A stretch of 64,000 bases of DNA from Rhodoferax lithotrophicus (GTDB lineage Bacteria > Pseudomonadota > Gammaproteobacteria > Burkholderiales > Burkholderiaceae_C): the NCBI RefSeq assembly GCF_019973615.1, contig NZ_AP024238.1, positions 2,604,001 through 2,668,000 on the forward strand, in the 5' to 3' direction. Under the pieces are notes generated by a model. It was not told the origin of the DNA, searched no databases, and worked only from the letters and a program-made list of their open reading frames with translations. Below are positions 39,023 through 47,772 of the stretch, piece after piece (position 1 is the first letter of the stretch; each line of letters starts with the position of its first letter). Both the position numbers and the translations under genes were made by a program.

Positions 39023-40522
39023 TCAAGACTCTTGTGAAGAAGCGTCATTGGTAAACCAATGCGCGCGCGCCTTCATGATTGTCGCTTTGGCTTCATCCTC
39101 AGACTGACCTGTCAACGCGGTCAGCTCATCAACAGCCAAATCAGCCAAGTCGTCAAGCGTATGGACACCATTTTCCGCCAGCTTGGCCAGATGATCAGCG
39201 GTCAAGCCTTCAAGATCATGCAACTGATGTGGCTCGCTGCCAACACTTTCTTCGTTGGCAATTTCCATGGTCAACAAAGCATCTTTGGCACGTGCACGCA
39301 ACTCATTGACGGTATCTTCGTCAAAGCTTTCAATTTCGAGCATTTCCTCCAGTGGCACATAAGCCACCTGCTCCAGACTTGCAAAGCCCTCAGCGATCAA
39401 CAGATCTGCAATCTCCTCGTCGACATCAAGCTTTTCCATAAACAGCTGACGGCTGGCATCAAGTTCTGTGGCCTGCTTCTGGGCAGATTCAGCCGCATCC
39501 AGAATATTGATTTTCCAGCCCGTCAACTCGGCGGCCAAACGAACATTTTGGCCGCCACGGCCAATGGCAATGGCCAGATTTTCCTCATCTACCACCACAT
39601 CCATGGCATGACGTTCTTCATCCACCACAATGCTGCTGACATTGGCAGGAGCCAAAGCGCCAATCACAAACTGGGCCGGATCCTCACTCCACAACACAAT
39701 GTCGACACGCTCGCCAGCCAGTTCATTGGTAACGGCATTGACACGTGTGCCACGCACCCCCACACAAGTTCCAATAGGATCAACACGCTTGTCATGTGAC
39801 AAAACGGCAATCTTGGCACGGGAGCCTGCATCACGGGCACAGGACTTGATCTCCAATAGACCCTGCTCAATCTCAGGCACTTCATTACGAAACAATTCGA
39901 TCATGAATTCAGGAGCCGAACGCGACAACACAATCGGCGCACCACGCAGAGTCAAATCCACTTCCATGATCATGGCGCGAACACGGTCACCGGTACGGAA
40001 GTTTTCCTTCGGGATCATCTCGCCACGACGCAGACGACCTTCCACGCGCCCTGATTCCACAATCAGATCACCCTTATCCATGCGTTTGACCGTGCCGACA
40101 AACACTTTGTCACCACGCGACATGAAGTCATTGAGCAACATTTCGCGCTCTGCATCACGAATCTTTTGCAAAATAACCTGCTTGGCAGCCATGGCTCCAA
40201 TACGGCCAATCGGCAAGGACTCAATGGTTTCCTCAATGTATTCATCCACCTCGATGTCAGGAATTTGATCCTTGGCTTCAAAGTGCAAAATCTCCTGATC
40301 AGGCATCTGCAAACCAGCTTCGTCAGGCACCACATGCCAACGGCGGAATGTTTCATACACCCCCGTGTCACGATTCAGCGACACGCGAATATCCACCTCA
40401 CCCGCATAAAGCTTCTTGGTGGCTTGCGCCAAAGCGGCTTCAACAGCACCAAACACCACATCACGCTCAACGTTTTTCTCGCGTGAGATGGCATCGACCA
40501 ACATTAACATTTCGCGATTCAT
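39023..40522 (-). CDS. nusA: transcription termination/antitermination factor NusA
   Basis: 499 residues from ATG 40522 (AGGAGA upstream; the family begins [18 protein letters not shown]). N-terminal polymerase-binding domain, S1 ([19 protein letters not shown]), KH1/KH2 ([37 protein letters not shown]) and two C-terminal acidic helix-hairpin-helix repeats as in E. coli. It binds RNA polymerase and modulates pausing and termination. rimP ends 17 bp upstream. Confidence 0.98.
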   Translation of the reverse strand: MNREMLMLVDAISREKNVERDVVFGAVEAALAQATKKLYAGEVDIRVSLNRDTGVYETFRRWHVVPDEAGLQMPDQEILHFEAKDQIPDIEVDEYIEETIESLPIGRIGAMAAKQVILQKIRDAEREMLLNDFMSRGDKVFVGTVKRMDKGDLIVESGRVEGRLRRGEMIPKENFRTGDRVRAMIMEVDLTLRGAPIVLSRSAPEFMIELFRNEVPEIEQGLLEIKSCARDAGSRAKIAVLSHDKRVDPIGTCVGVRGTRVNAVTNELAGERVDIVLWSEDPAQFVIGALAPANVSSIVVDEERHAMDVVVDEENLAIAIGRGGQNVRLAAELTGWKINILDAAESAQKQATELDASRQLFMEKLDVDEEIADLLIAEGFASLEQVAYVPLEEMLEIESFDEDTVNELRARAKDALLTMEIANEESVGSEPHQLHDLEGLTADHLAKLAENGVHTLDDLADLAVDELTALTGQSEDEAKATIMKARAHWFTNDASSQES

Positions 40523-40539
40523 GCCATGACTCTCCTGTT

Positions 40540-41175
40540 TCAATTCAAATGGGGTTCAGACTCATCCAACTGCTGCGCGGGGGTGCGGCCTTTGAAGCTG
40601 ACGATGGGCGCCAAACGCGCCTCCTTGAGTTCACTCAACACAAAACCAAGCGCCTGCAAAGGTGGCAGCGCCCGTTTTTTACTTATTTTTTGTCCGGGCT
40701 TGGTAACGATTTCATCACGCCAGACGATTTGCCAGGAGGGCTCCGCCAATACAAGCTGCGCAGCATCTGCCAGCGACTCAACACGCTCCAATACACCCCG
40801 GAATTTTTTCCGATTGGCACTCACCTGACCCGCCGCAGCCGCACCCAGCGGCTGCTTTAAAGTCACATCAATGGTGTATCCGACAAAACGCTCGAAATCT
40901 TGCGTATGGCGCAGTGGTCTATCAATACCAGGAGAAGACACCTCCAAACGACGATAGTCGATTTGATCAACCTCCAGAGCAAATTGCAACTGGCGCGTCA
41001 CTTTTTCACAGTCTTCCACCGTCACAAATTGCTCGGCAATTGGCGCATCGACAACAGGCGCAACCCAAGGCAAGTCAATGGTGACACGCAGCAAACCACC
41101 GGCGGAACGTTCAATTTCCACCAGGTCATAACCCAAGCCAGTCACAATTTGTTCAACAATTTCCTTAAGCGCCAC
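40540..41175 (-). CDS. rimP: ribosome maturation factor RimP
   Basis: 211 residues from a GTG at 41175. Both halves are visible: [21 protein letters not shown] and [22 protein letters not shown]; then an RKKFRGVLE segment. RimP acts in 30S assembly. The C-terminus (residues about 165-211) is longer than in E. coli and basic. It is the first gene of the rimP-nusA-infB-rbfA-truB-typA operon. Confidence 0.95.
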   Translation of the reverse strand: MALKEIVEQIVTGLGYDLVEIERSAGGLLRVTIDLPWVAPVVDAPIAEQFVTVEDCEKVTRQLQFALEVDQIDYRRLEVSSPGIDRPLRHTQDFERFVGYTIDVTLKQPLGAAAAGQVSANRKKFRGVLERVESLADAAQLVLAEPSWQIVWRDEIVTKPGQKISKKRALPPLQALGFVLSELKEARLAPIVSFKGRTPAQQLDESEPHLN

Positions 41176-41219
41176 CAGGTTCCCTGCTCAAAATTTGGAT
41201 GCATCAAAAACAATCGACC

Positions 41220-41249
41220 AAAAAAAACGGGCGGAAGTGACTCGCCCGT
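41220..41249 (-). terminator. Rho-independent terminator after the yej operon
   Basis: Perfect 7-bp stem ACGGGCG (41227-41233)/CGCCCGT (41243-41249). On the minus strand it is followed by a run of eight T (complement of the A run at 41220-41227). It stands between yejF (ends 41314) and rimP and should isolate the two operons. Confidence 0.8.
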
Positions 41250-41313
41250 TTGGTCGTGAAGCAACGGATTGTAACCTATAAAGCGTTTAAAGCCATTGAT
41301 TTGTAAGGATTTA

Positions 41314-42948
41314 TCAGACTGCGCTGATCAATACACGTGTGTAGTCGTGCTTTGGGCTGAGCAGCACACTATCCACTGGGCCAGACTCCACTACCAAGCC
41401 GTCTTTCATCACCAACACACTGTGTGCCATGGCCGCAATGACGGCTACGTCATGCGTAATCAGCAAGTAGCTCAAACCGCGTTCACGCTGCAATTTTTGC
41501 AATAACTGTAGAACCTGTTTTTGTACCGTCACATCCAGCGCACTGGTCGGCTCATCCAGCACCAGCACCTGAGGCGAAATAATCAGTGCCCGGGCAATTG
41601 CCAGACGCTGACGCTGCCCACCGGAGAACTCATGCGGATAACGCGACAAGAGATCCCCTGCCTCTTGATCGTCCTGCGCCGCCAGCCCCACATCCTTCAA
41701 CGCCTGCAGCACACGTGAGCGACGCTCAACCAACGACAAGTGGGCCGCATGCACGCCAAGACCTTCACCCACAATGGCTTCAATTGTCATTCGGGGAGAC
41801 AGCGACGAAAACGGGTCTTGAAACACCACCTGAACCTGCCGCCGCAAGGCCTGGTTTTGGCGCGTATCGGCACTCCATGCCGTACCCATCAATTGCAAAC
41901 ACCCTTTAAAAGGTATTAAACCCAACACCGCCAGCGCCAAAGTGGACTTGCCCGAACCGGATTCACCGATCACACCCAAGGTCTGGCCACGCACCAACTC
42001 GAAATCAGCGCCATGAACTGCCACAAACTCGCCACGCCGAAACCACCCGCGCAGACCCGGCAAAGGGGTGCTGTAGCTGACATACAAGCCCTGCGCAGAG
42101 ATCACGGGGCCAGATTGTTCAGTTGCCACTGAAGAAGAAACTGCAACATCCCGCTCAGGTCGGCTGGCCATCAGTCGTTGGGTGTAGGGATGTTGTGGCC
42201 GTTCAAACAAAGGCCGTGTGGTGCCTTGCTCAACCACCCGCCCCTGTTCCAACACCACCACACGCTCCGCAAAACGGCGCACCAGGTTGAGGTCGTGGGT
42301 GATCATCAACACCGCCATGCCATGGCGCTGCTGCAAGTTGGTCAATAAATCCAGGATTTGTCCGCGCAGGCTTACATCCAGCGCAGTGGTTGGCTCATCT
42401 GCCAACAACAGCTTGGGGCGGCCAGCCAAGGCCATGGCGATCATGGCGCGCTGGCGCTGGCCCCCGCTCAGCTGGTGCGGGTACGCCTTGGCTCGACGCT
42501 CTGGCTCGGGGATACCAGTATCCGCTAATAAATTTATAGCTACTTGTGCAGACTGCACCTGCGTCAGACCCTGTTTTAACCTGATAACTTCGGCAATCTG
42601 ATCACCCACTGACATCAAGGGATTCAACGCCGTCATGGGTTCCTGAAAAATCATGGCGATATCGCGGCCACGAATCTGTCGCAAATCTTGCTCCTTCAAT
42701 GAGAGCAAGTCACGCCCATTAAACAATGCCTCACCGCTGATTTTTGCATTGTCAATCAACCGCAACAAGCTCAGGGCAGAGACCGTTTTGCCAGAACCTG
42801 ACTCTCCCACCAAGGCTACTTTTTCCCCCGCAGCGATGGAAAAATTGATGTCGTGTACCACTTCCTTGCCCGCAAAAGACACGCTTAAACCCCGAACCTC
42901 CAGCAAAGGCGTGTCATGCGTTTTTATGGATGCTGACAATGCGCTCAC
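41314..42948 (-). CDS. yejF: peptide ABC transporter, double ATP-binding protein YejF
   Basis: 544 residues from a GTG whose GTGA overlaps the yejE stop. Two complete ABC modules in one chain: Walker A GESGSGKT at the first and GESGSGKS at the second, signatures LSGGQRQRAMIAMAL and FSGGQRQRLAIARAL, and Walker B with ADEPTTALD and LDEPTSALD. It powers the YejBE permease, known in E. coli to import oligopeptides and microcin C. A weaker palindromic element, PE9, lies between the first Walker A and signature (VQSAQVAINLLA). Confidence 0.93.
   Translation of the reverse strand: MSALSASIKTHDTPLLEVRGLSVSFAGKEVVHDINFSIAAGEKVALVGESGSGKTVSALSLLRLIDNAKISGEALFNGRDLLSLKEQDLRQIRGRDIAMIFQEPMTALNPLMSVGDQIAEVIRLKQGLTQVQSAQVAINLLADTGIPEPERRAKAYPHQLSGGQRQRAMIAMALAGRPKLLLADEPTTALDVSLRGQILDLLTNLQQRHGMAVLMITHDLNLVRRFAERVVVLEQGRVVEQGTTRPLFERPQHPYTQRLMASRPERDVAVSSSVATEQSGPVISAQGLYVSYSTPLPGLRGWFRRGEFVAVHGADFELVRGQTLGVIGESGSGKSTLALAVLGLIPFKGCLQLMGTAWSADTRQNQALRRQVQVVFQDPFSSLSPRMTIEAIVGEGLGVHAAHLSLVERRSRVLQALKDVGLAAQDDQEAGDLLSRYPHEFSGGQRQRLAIARALIISPQVLVLDEPTSALDVTVQKQVLQLLQKLQRERGLSYLLITHDVAVIAAMAHSVLVMKDGLVVESGPVDSVLLSPKHDYTRVLISAV
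42524..42570 (+). repeat. palindromic element PE9, inside yejF
   Basis: TTTATAGCTACTTGTGCA matches the core arm; the second arm is decayed. It encodes VQSAQVAINLLA, frame type 3. The protein length here is about normal, so it may be old or partly coincidental. Confidence 0.45.
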
Positions 42949-43976
42949 TGGTCGGCCTTTCTGGGGTCAAGCGCGTCACGCAGCGCATCCCCCATGAATG
43001 TGAGCAACAGCAAGGTGATGACCAGCACCGCAAAGGTAGCCAGTGAAATCCACCAAGCATCAATGTTGTTTTTGCCTTGTGAGAGCAGCTCACCGAGCGA
43101 CGGCGTGCCGGGAGGCACACCCAAGCCCAAAAAATCCAGCGAGGTCAGGGCCAGGATCGCACCACTCATGCGAAAAGGCAAAAACGTCACCACCGGAGTC
43201 ATGCTGTTGGGCAATAAATGCCTGGTGATGATGTGCCAATTACTCACGCCCAACGAGCGTGCAGCCCGCACGTAATCCAGTTGACGGTTGCGCAAAAACT
43301 CGGCTCGCACGTAGTCTGACAAACCCATCCAGCCAAATAAACTCAATAAAATCAACAGCAAACCCAGGCTGGGGGCAAACACGGCACTGAAGATGATCAA
43401 CAGGTACAACTCGGGCATGGAACCCCAAATTTCGATCAAACGCTGAAATGCCAAGTCAATCTTGCCACCCCCAAAACCCTGGATCGCCCCGGTGATGATG
43501 CCCAACAAAGTTCCCGTGAACGTTAACGCCAGTGCAAACAGCACGCTGACGCGAAAACCATAGATCAGTTGCGCCAGCAAATCACGCCCCCGGTCATCGG
43601 TACCCAGCCAGTTGTCAACGCTGGGAGGCGATGGATTAGGCGCTTTGGCAAAGTAATTCAGCGTTTTCGGGCCATAAGGGTTGAGGGCAAACAGTGCCCA
43701 GTTGCCGTTTTGCCCAAGACGCTCACGGATGAACGGGTCCAGGTAATCGGTGGAGGTGTCAAAGTCACCACCAAAGGTTTTCTCCGAGTAATCTTTCACC
43801 ATGGGAAAGTACAGCTCGCCCTGATAGCGCACCAACAGTGGACGGTCATTGCTGATCAATTCAGCCACCAGACTCAGGCCCACCAAACAGCAAAAAATCA
43901 GCAAACTCCAGTAACCCAGCCAATTGCGTTTAAAGCGCAGCCAGGCACGTTTGGATGGACTGAGGCTGAGAGCCAT
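42945..43976 (-). CDS. yejE: peptide ABC transporter permease YejE
   Basis: 343 residues from ATG 43976, 4 bp after yejB; a start at 44015 would overlap yejB. DppC-type permease: a leading helix (GYWSLLIFCCLVGLSLVAELI), a periplasmic loop with the YejE-typical LVRYQGELYFPM and TDYLDPFIRERLG, then the EAA loop (YVRAARSLGVSNWHIITRHLLPNS). It partners YejB in the inner membrane. Confidence 0.93.
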   Translation of the reverse strand: MALSLSPSKRAWLRFKRNWLGYWSLLIFCCLVGLSLVAELISNDRPLLVRYQGELYFPMVKDYSEKTFGGDFDTSTDYLDPFIRERLGQNGNWALFALNPYGPKTLNYFAKAPNPSPPSVDNWLGTDDRGRDLLAQLIYGFRVSVLFALALTFTGTLLGIITGAIQGFGGGKIDLAFQRLIEIWGSMPELYLLIIFSAVFAPSLGLLLILLSLFGWMGLSDYVRAEFLRNRQLDYVRAARSLGVSNWHIITRHLLPNSMTPVVTFLPFRMSGAILALTSLDFLGLGVPPGTPSLGELLSQGKNNIDAWWISLATFAVLVITLLLLTFMGDALRDALDPRKADQ

Positions 43977-43980
43977 AGGC

Positions 43981-45015
43981 TTAGTCAAATTTGACACGGG
44001 GGTCGACCCAAACATACGATAAATCGGAAATCAGCTTGGTCACCAAACCGATCAAGGTAAAAAAATACAGCGTACCCAGCACCACCGGGTAATCACGCCG
44101 AATCACACTCTCGTAGCTCAACAGCCCCAGTCCGTCCAGCGAAAACAGGGTTTCGATCAACAACGAGCCCGTGAAAAAGGCACCGATAAAGGCTGCTGGA
44201 AAGCCTGTGATGATGGGAATCAGCGCGTTGCGAAACACATGGCCCCACAACACCTGGCGCTCATCGAGCCCCTTGGCCCGGGCAGTCACCACATATTGTT
44301 TGCGAATTTCTTCCAGAAATGCGTTTTTGGTCAGCATGGTGGTCACGGCAAAACTGCCCAGCACCATGGCCGTGACAGGCATGGCGATGTGCCAGAGGTA
44401 ATCCACCACACGTGCCCCCCAGCTGAGTTCATCCCAGTTGCTGCTGGTCAGGCCGCGCAGCGGAAACCATTGCAATTGCCCGCCAAAAATCACCAGCAAG
44501 GCCACCCCCAGCACAAAACCGGGGATGGCATAACCCAGCAATACCAGCAAGGTGGTGACAAAATCAAAACGCGATCCGGCACGCACCGCTTTGGCCACCC
44601 CCAGAGGCACGGCAATCAGGTAACTGATAAAAAACGTCCACAAACCCAGACTGATCGACACCGGCAGCTTTTCCCACATCAACTCGGCCACGCTTTTGTT
44701 CTGGAAAAAACTGCGCCCCAAATCAAATCGGGCAAACTGGCCGAGCATCTGGAAAAACCGTTCATGCGCTGGCTTGTCAAAGCCATACAAAGCCTTGATT
44801 TGCTCGATACGCTTGGGGTCTACGCCCTGCGCGGCCCGGTAACTCAAGCCCCCGGTTTCAGCCGCAGCACCTTTGCCCACACCGGCCTTGGCTTCTGCCA
44901 GGTACTGCTCGACCGGGCCACCAGGCACAAACTGGATCACCACAAAAGTGAGCAGCAACACGCCCAACAGCGTGGGGATCATCAGTAAAAGGCGTTTGAG
45001 GATATAGCTGGCCAT
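43981..45015 (-). CDS. yejB: peptide ABC transporter permease YejB
   Basis: 344 residues. DppB-type permease with N-terminal ILKRLLLMIPTLLGVLLLTF, an extended loop GPVEQYLAEAKAGVGKGAA, the EAA motif YVVTARAKGLDERQVLWGHV and final FDLSYVWVDPRVKFD-like end. It is the inner-membrane partner of YejE and lies 3 bp after yejA. Confidence 0.93.
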   Translation of the reverse strand: MASYILKRLLLMIPTLLGVLLLTFVVIQFVPGGPVEQYLAEAKAGVGKGAAAETGGLSYRAAQGVDPKRIEQIKALYGFDKPAHERFFQMLGQFARFDLGRSFFQNKSVAELMWEKLPVSISLGLWTFFISYLIAVPLGVAKAVRAGSRFDFVTTLLVLLGYAIPGFVLGVALLVIFGGQLQWFPLRGLTSSNWDELSWGARVVDYLWHIAMPVTAMVLGSFAVTTMLTKNAFLEEIRKQYVVTARAKGLDERQVLWGHVFRNALIPIITGFPAAFIGAFFTGSLLIETLFSLDGLGLLSYESVIRRDYPVVLGTLYFFTLIGLVTKLISDLSYVWVDPRVKFD

Positions 45016-45018
45016 GGT

Positions 45019-46830
45019 TTATTGCGCTTTCAGTGGTTTGGCCCACCAGGTGTCGATGGCCCAACTCTCACCTTGGGCGTAAGGCGGCATACTTGCTGGT
45101 TGAGCCAAACGCCAATCATTAAAAACCATGCGATGCGTGGGTGCTGACCATTGCGGAATCAGAAGATGGCTATGGGCAATCACACGTTCCAGCGCCCGGC
45201 AGGCTGGCAACAAATCGGCTTTGGTGTTGGCTCGGGTCATGGTCGAGATCAAGACATCGACCGCCGGATTTTTCAAACCTGACAGGTTGCCAGAGTCCTC
45301 TTGGTCGGCTGCTTTGGAGCCAAACAGATCGGCGTATTCCTGGCCCGGATTATGTGTACCGCCATAGGCCAAAGAGGTGATATCGAACTCAAACTTCTGC
45401 AGTCGTTGCTGGTACAGGGCAAAGTCTACTGGGCGGAATTTCAACGTGATACCCAACTTTTCCAGGTTCCTCGCCCAAGGGGTGACGACTCGGGCGCTGC
45501 TCTCGTTGCTGTCAAGGTATTCGATCTCAAACGCCTTTCCTTGCGCATTGCGCAGTTGGCCGTCATGTACCTCCCACCCAGCAGCTTTCAACAAGGCCTG
45601 CGCCTGGCGCAAATTGGCACGCAAAGACGAAGGTGCATCGGTACGGGGCGGTAGCGTCATCAGGCCGAACACTTCTGGAGGAAGTTGCTTGCGCCAAGGC
45701 GCAAGCAAAGCCAGTTCCTGCGCGGACGGCAACCCAGAGGCCTGGCAATCGGTATTACCAAACAAGCCGTTGACGCGCTGATAGGCGTTGTAAAACATTT
45801 GCCGGTTCATCCATTCAAAATCCAGCGCCAACCCCAGTGCCTGACGTACCCGCACGTCCTTGAACCAATCCCGACGTGTGTTCAATACATAACTCTGAAA
45901 ACCCGTGGGCAGGCGGTGACGGTATTCACGCTTGACCAATTCACCGGTATCAAAACGCTTGCCATTCACCCGACGCGCCCAGTCACCGGCCGAGAAAAAG
46001 CGCATCAAATCAAACTCCCCGGCCTTCAAAGCCTCCAGCCGGGCCGTGCCATCCTTGTAAATCTTGACGGTGATGCGATCAAAATTGGCGGAGCCTCGGC
46101 GCACATTCAAGTCTTTCGCCCAGTACTGGGGGTCGCGCACATAGGTGATGTCTTTGCCAAAACGTACCGGGCCTATTTTGTAAGGCCCGCTGCCAATGGG
46201 AATATCGGTCACGATCTCATCGAAGCGTTTGGGCTTGTTGTGCTCAGCCCCCCATGCACGGCTGAATACCGGCAAACCACCCACGGTCAAAGGCAGTTCA
46301 CGGTTAGGTTTTTTAAAGCGGTAACGCAACGTGTGTTCGTCCAGCACATCCAGCCCAGCCACATCATCCAGCAGCGTCCTGAAAGCTGGCGAGGCAAACG
46401 GCCCCATCAGCATGTCAAAGCTGTACTTCACGTCTGCCGACAGCACGGCATCGCCATTGTGAAAGCGTGCCTCTGGCCGGAGCTTGAAAGTGGCACTCAG
46501 ACCATCGGCAGCCACGACGACATCCTGAGCCAATAAACCATAACCTGAACCGGTTTCATCCAACGCCCCGGTGAGCAAACTGTCAAACATCACATCCGAC
46601 AAATAAGCTGGCGCTGAGCCCTTGATGGTGAATGGGTTGTATTTGTCAAAAGTGGACACCCGCAGATTACTCACCAGACGCAGCTCGCCGCCCTTGGGGG
46701 CCGCAGGGTTGACGTAATCAAAGTGCGAAAAGCCGGATGGATACTTCAGATCACCCCACAAGGCATAGCCGTGCGCAGCCCAGACCGAATTGACCCAACT
46801 CAAAACCAAAAAAATCAACAGACTACGCAT
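45019..46830 (-). CDS. yejA: peptide ABC transporter substrate-binding protein YejA
   Basis: 603 residues from ATG 46830; signal peptide RSLLIFLVLSWVNSVWA. Family 5 binding protein with HGYALWGDLKYPSGFSHFDY, the YejA-typical opening, then FKLRPEARFHNGDAVLSADV and IGSGPYKIGPVRFGKDITYV. It delivers peptides to YejBEF and is the first gene of yejABEF; 91 bp separate it from divergent fabI. Confidence 0.93.
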   Translation of the reverse strand: MRSLLIFLVLSWVNSVWAAHGYALWGDLKYPSGFSHFDYVNPAAPKGGELRLVSNLRVSTFDKYNPFTIKGSAPAYLSDVMFDSLLTGALDETGSGYGLLAQDVVVAADGLSATFKLRPEARFHNGDAVLSADVKYSFDMLMGPFASPAFRTLLDDVAGLDVLDEHTLRYRFKKPNRELPLTVGGLPVFSRAWGAEHNKPKRFDEIVTDIPIGSGPYKIGPVRFGKDITYVRDPQYWAKDLNVRRGSANFDRITVKIYKDGTARLEALKAGEFDLMRFFSAGDWARRVNGKRFDTGELVKREYRHRLPTGFQSYVLNTRRDWFKDVRVRQALGLALDFEWMNRQMFYNAYQRVNGLFGNTDCQASGLPSAQELALLAPWRKQLPPEVFGLMTLPPRTDAPSSLRANLRQAQALLKAAGWEVHDGQLRNAQGKAFEIEYLDSNESSARVVTPWARNLEKLGITLKFRPVDFALYQQRLQKFEFDITSLAYGGTHNPGQEYADLFGSKAADQEDSGNLSGLKNPAVDVLISTMTRANTKADLLPACRALERVIAHSHLLIPQWSAPTHRMVFNDWRLAQPASMPPYAQGESWAIDTWWAKPLKAQ

Positions 46831-46921
46831 GCGACAATTCTGCATCATTTGTCACGGCGCTTCCCCGGCCACGAGCCGTTTCTGCAGTGGCATCAAAGAC
46901 GTAACATAACAAGAGGTTGAT

Positions 46922-47713
46922 ATGGGTTTCCTGACTGGCAAAAAAATTCTGATTACGGGTGTGTTGTCCAACCGTTCCATTGCCTACGGCATCGCCAAGG
47001 CCTGCCATGCGCAAGGAGCCGAATTGGCATTCAGTTATGTGGGTGAACGTTTCAAAGATCGCATCACCGAGTTTGCCGCTGACTTCAATTCCAAACTGAT
47101 TTTTGACTGTGACGTGAGTGATGATGCACAAATTGACCAGCTGTTCAAGGATTTGTCAGCCCATTGGCCGACGTTTGACGGCTTTGTGCACAGCATTGGC
47201 TTTGCCCCACGTGAGGCCATTGCCGGCAATTTTCTGGATGGTTTGACACGTGAAAACTTCCGTATTGCCCACGACATCAGCGCCTACAGCTTTCCGGCCA
47301 TGGCCAAGGCGGCCCTGCCCTATCTGAACAACACGGCATCTTTGTTGACGCTGACCTATTTGGGAGGCGTGCGCGTGGTGCCCAGCTACAACACCATGGG
47401 CTTGGCCAAAGCATCGCTCGAATCCTCGGTGCGTTACCTGGCGGATGCCGTCGGAAGCAAAGGTATTCGTGTGAATGGTTTGAGTGCAGGGGCCATCAAA
47501 ACCCTGGCCGCCAGTGGCATCAAGGACTTTGGCAAGTTGCTGGGTATCTCGGCAGCAGCCTCCCCCTTAAAACGCAATGTCACAATCGAAGAAGTGGGCA
47601 ATGTGGCTGCTTTTCTACTCAGTGACCTGGCTTCAGGTATGACCGGTCAGATCTCGTATGTGGACTGTGGTGTGAGCCAGACAGCCATGGCCATTGTTGA
47701 ACCTCATCCTTGA
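46922..47713 (+). CDS. fabI: enoyl-[acyl-carrier-protein] reductase (NADH)
   Basis: 263 residues, ATG preceded by AGAGG. FabI motifs: ITGVLSNRSIAYGIAKA cofactor loop, HSIGFAPREA, and the catalytic YNTMGLAKASLE (Tyr-x6-Lys type). It carries out the last reduction in fatty-acid elongation and is the triclosan target in many bacteria. It converges on the decarboxylase gene; the 59 bp between the two stops is entirely element PE10. Confidence 0.97.
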   Translation: MGFLTGKKILITGVLSNRSIAYGIAKACHAQGAELAFSYVGERFKDRITEFAADFNSKLIFDCDVSDDAQIDQLFKDLSAHWPTFDGFVHSIGFAPREAIAGNFLDGLTRENFRIAHDISAYSFPAMAKAALPYLNNTASLLTLTYLGGVRVVPSYNTMGLAKASLESSVRYLADAVGSKGIRVNGLSAGAIKTLAASGIKDFGKLLGISAAASPLKRNVTIEEVGNVAAFLLSDLASGMTGQISYVDCGVSQTAMAIVEPHP

Positions 47714-47714
47714 T

Positions 47715-47772
47715 ACAAAAATAGCTTCTAGCGCCCGTCAATAAAGCGCTGGAAGCTATAATTTTTATAGCA
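47715..47772. repeat. palindromic element PE10 filling the fabI/decarboxylase gap, terminator-like
   Basis: Arms ATAGCTTCTAGCGC (47721-47734) and GCGCTGGAAGCTAT (47746-47759) pair at 13 of 14 positions and are flanked by A5 on the left and T5 on the right. It would act as a two-way terminator for the convergent genes. It is the most symmetrical copy of the family. Confidence 0.8.
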
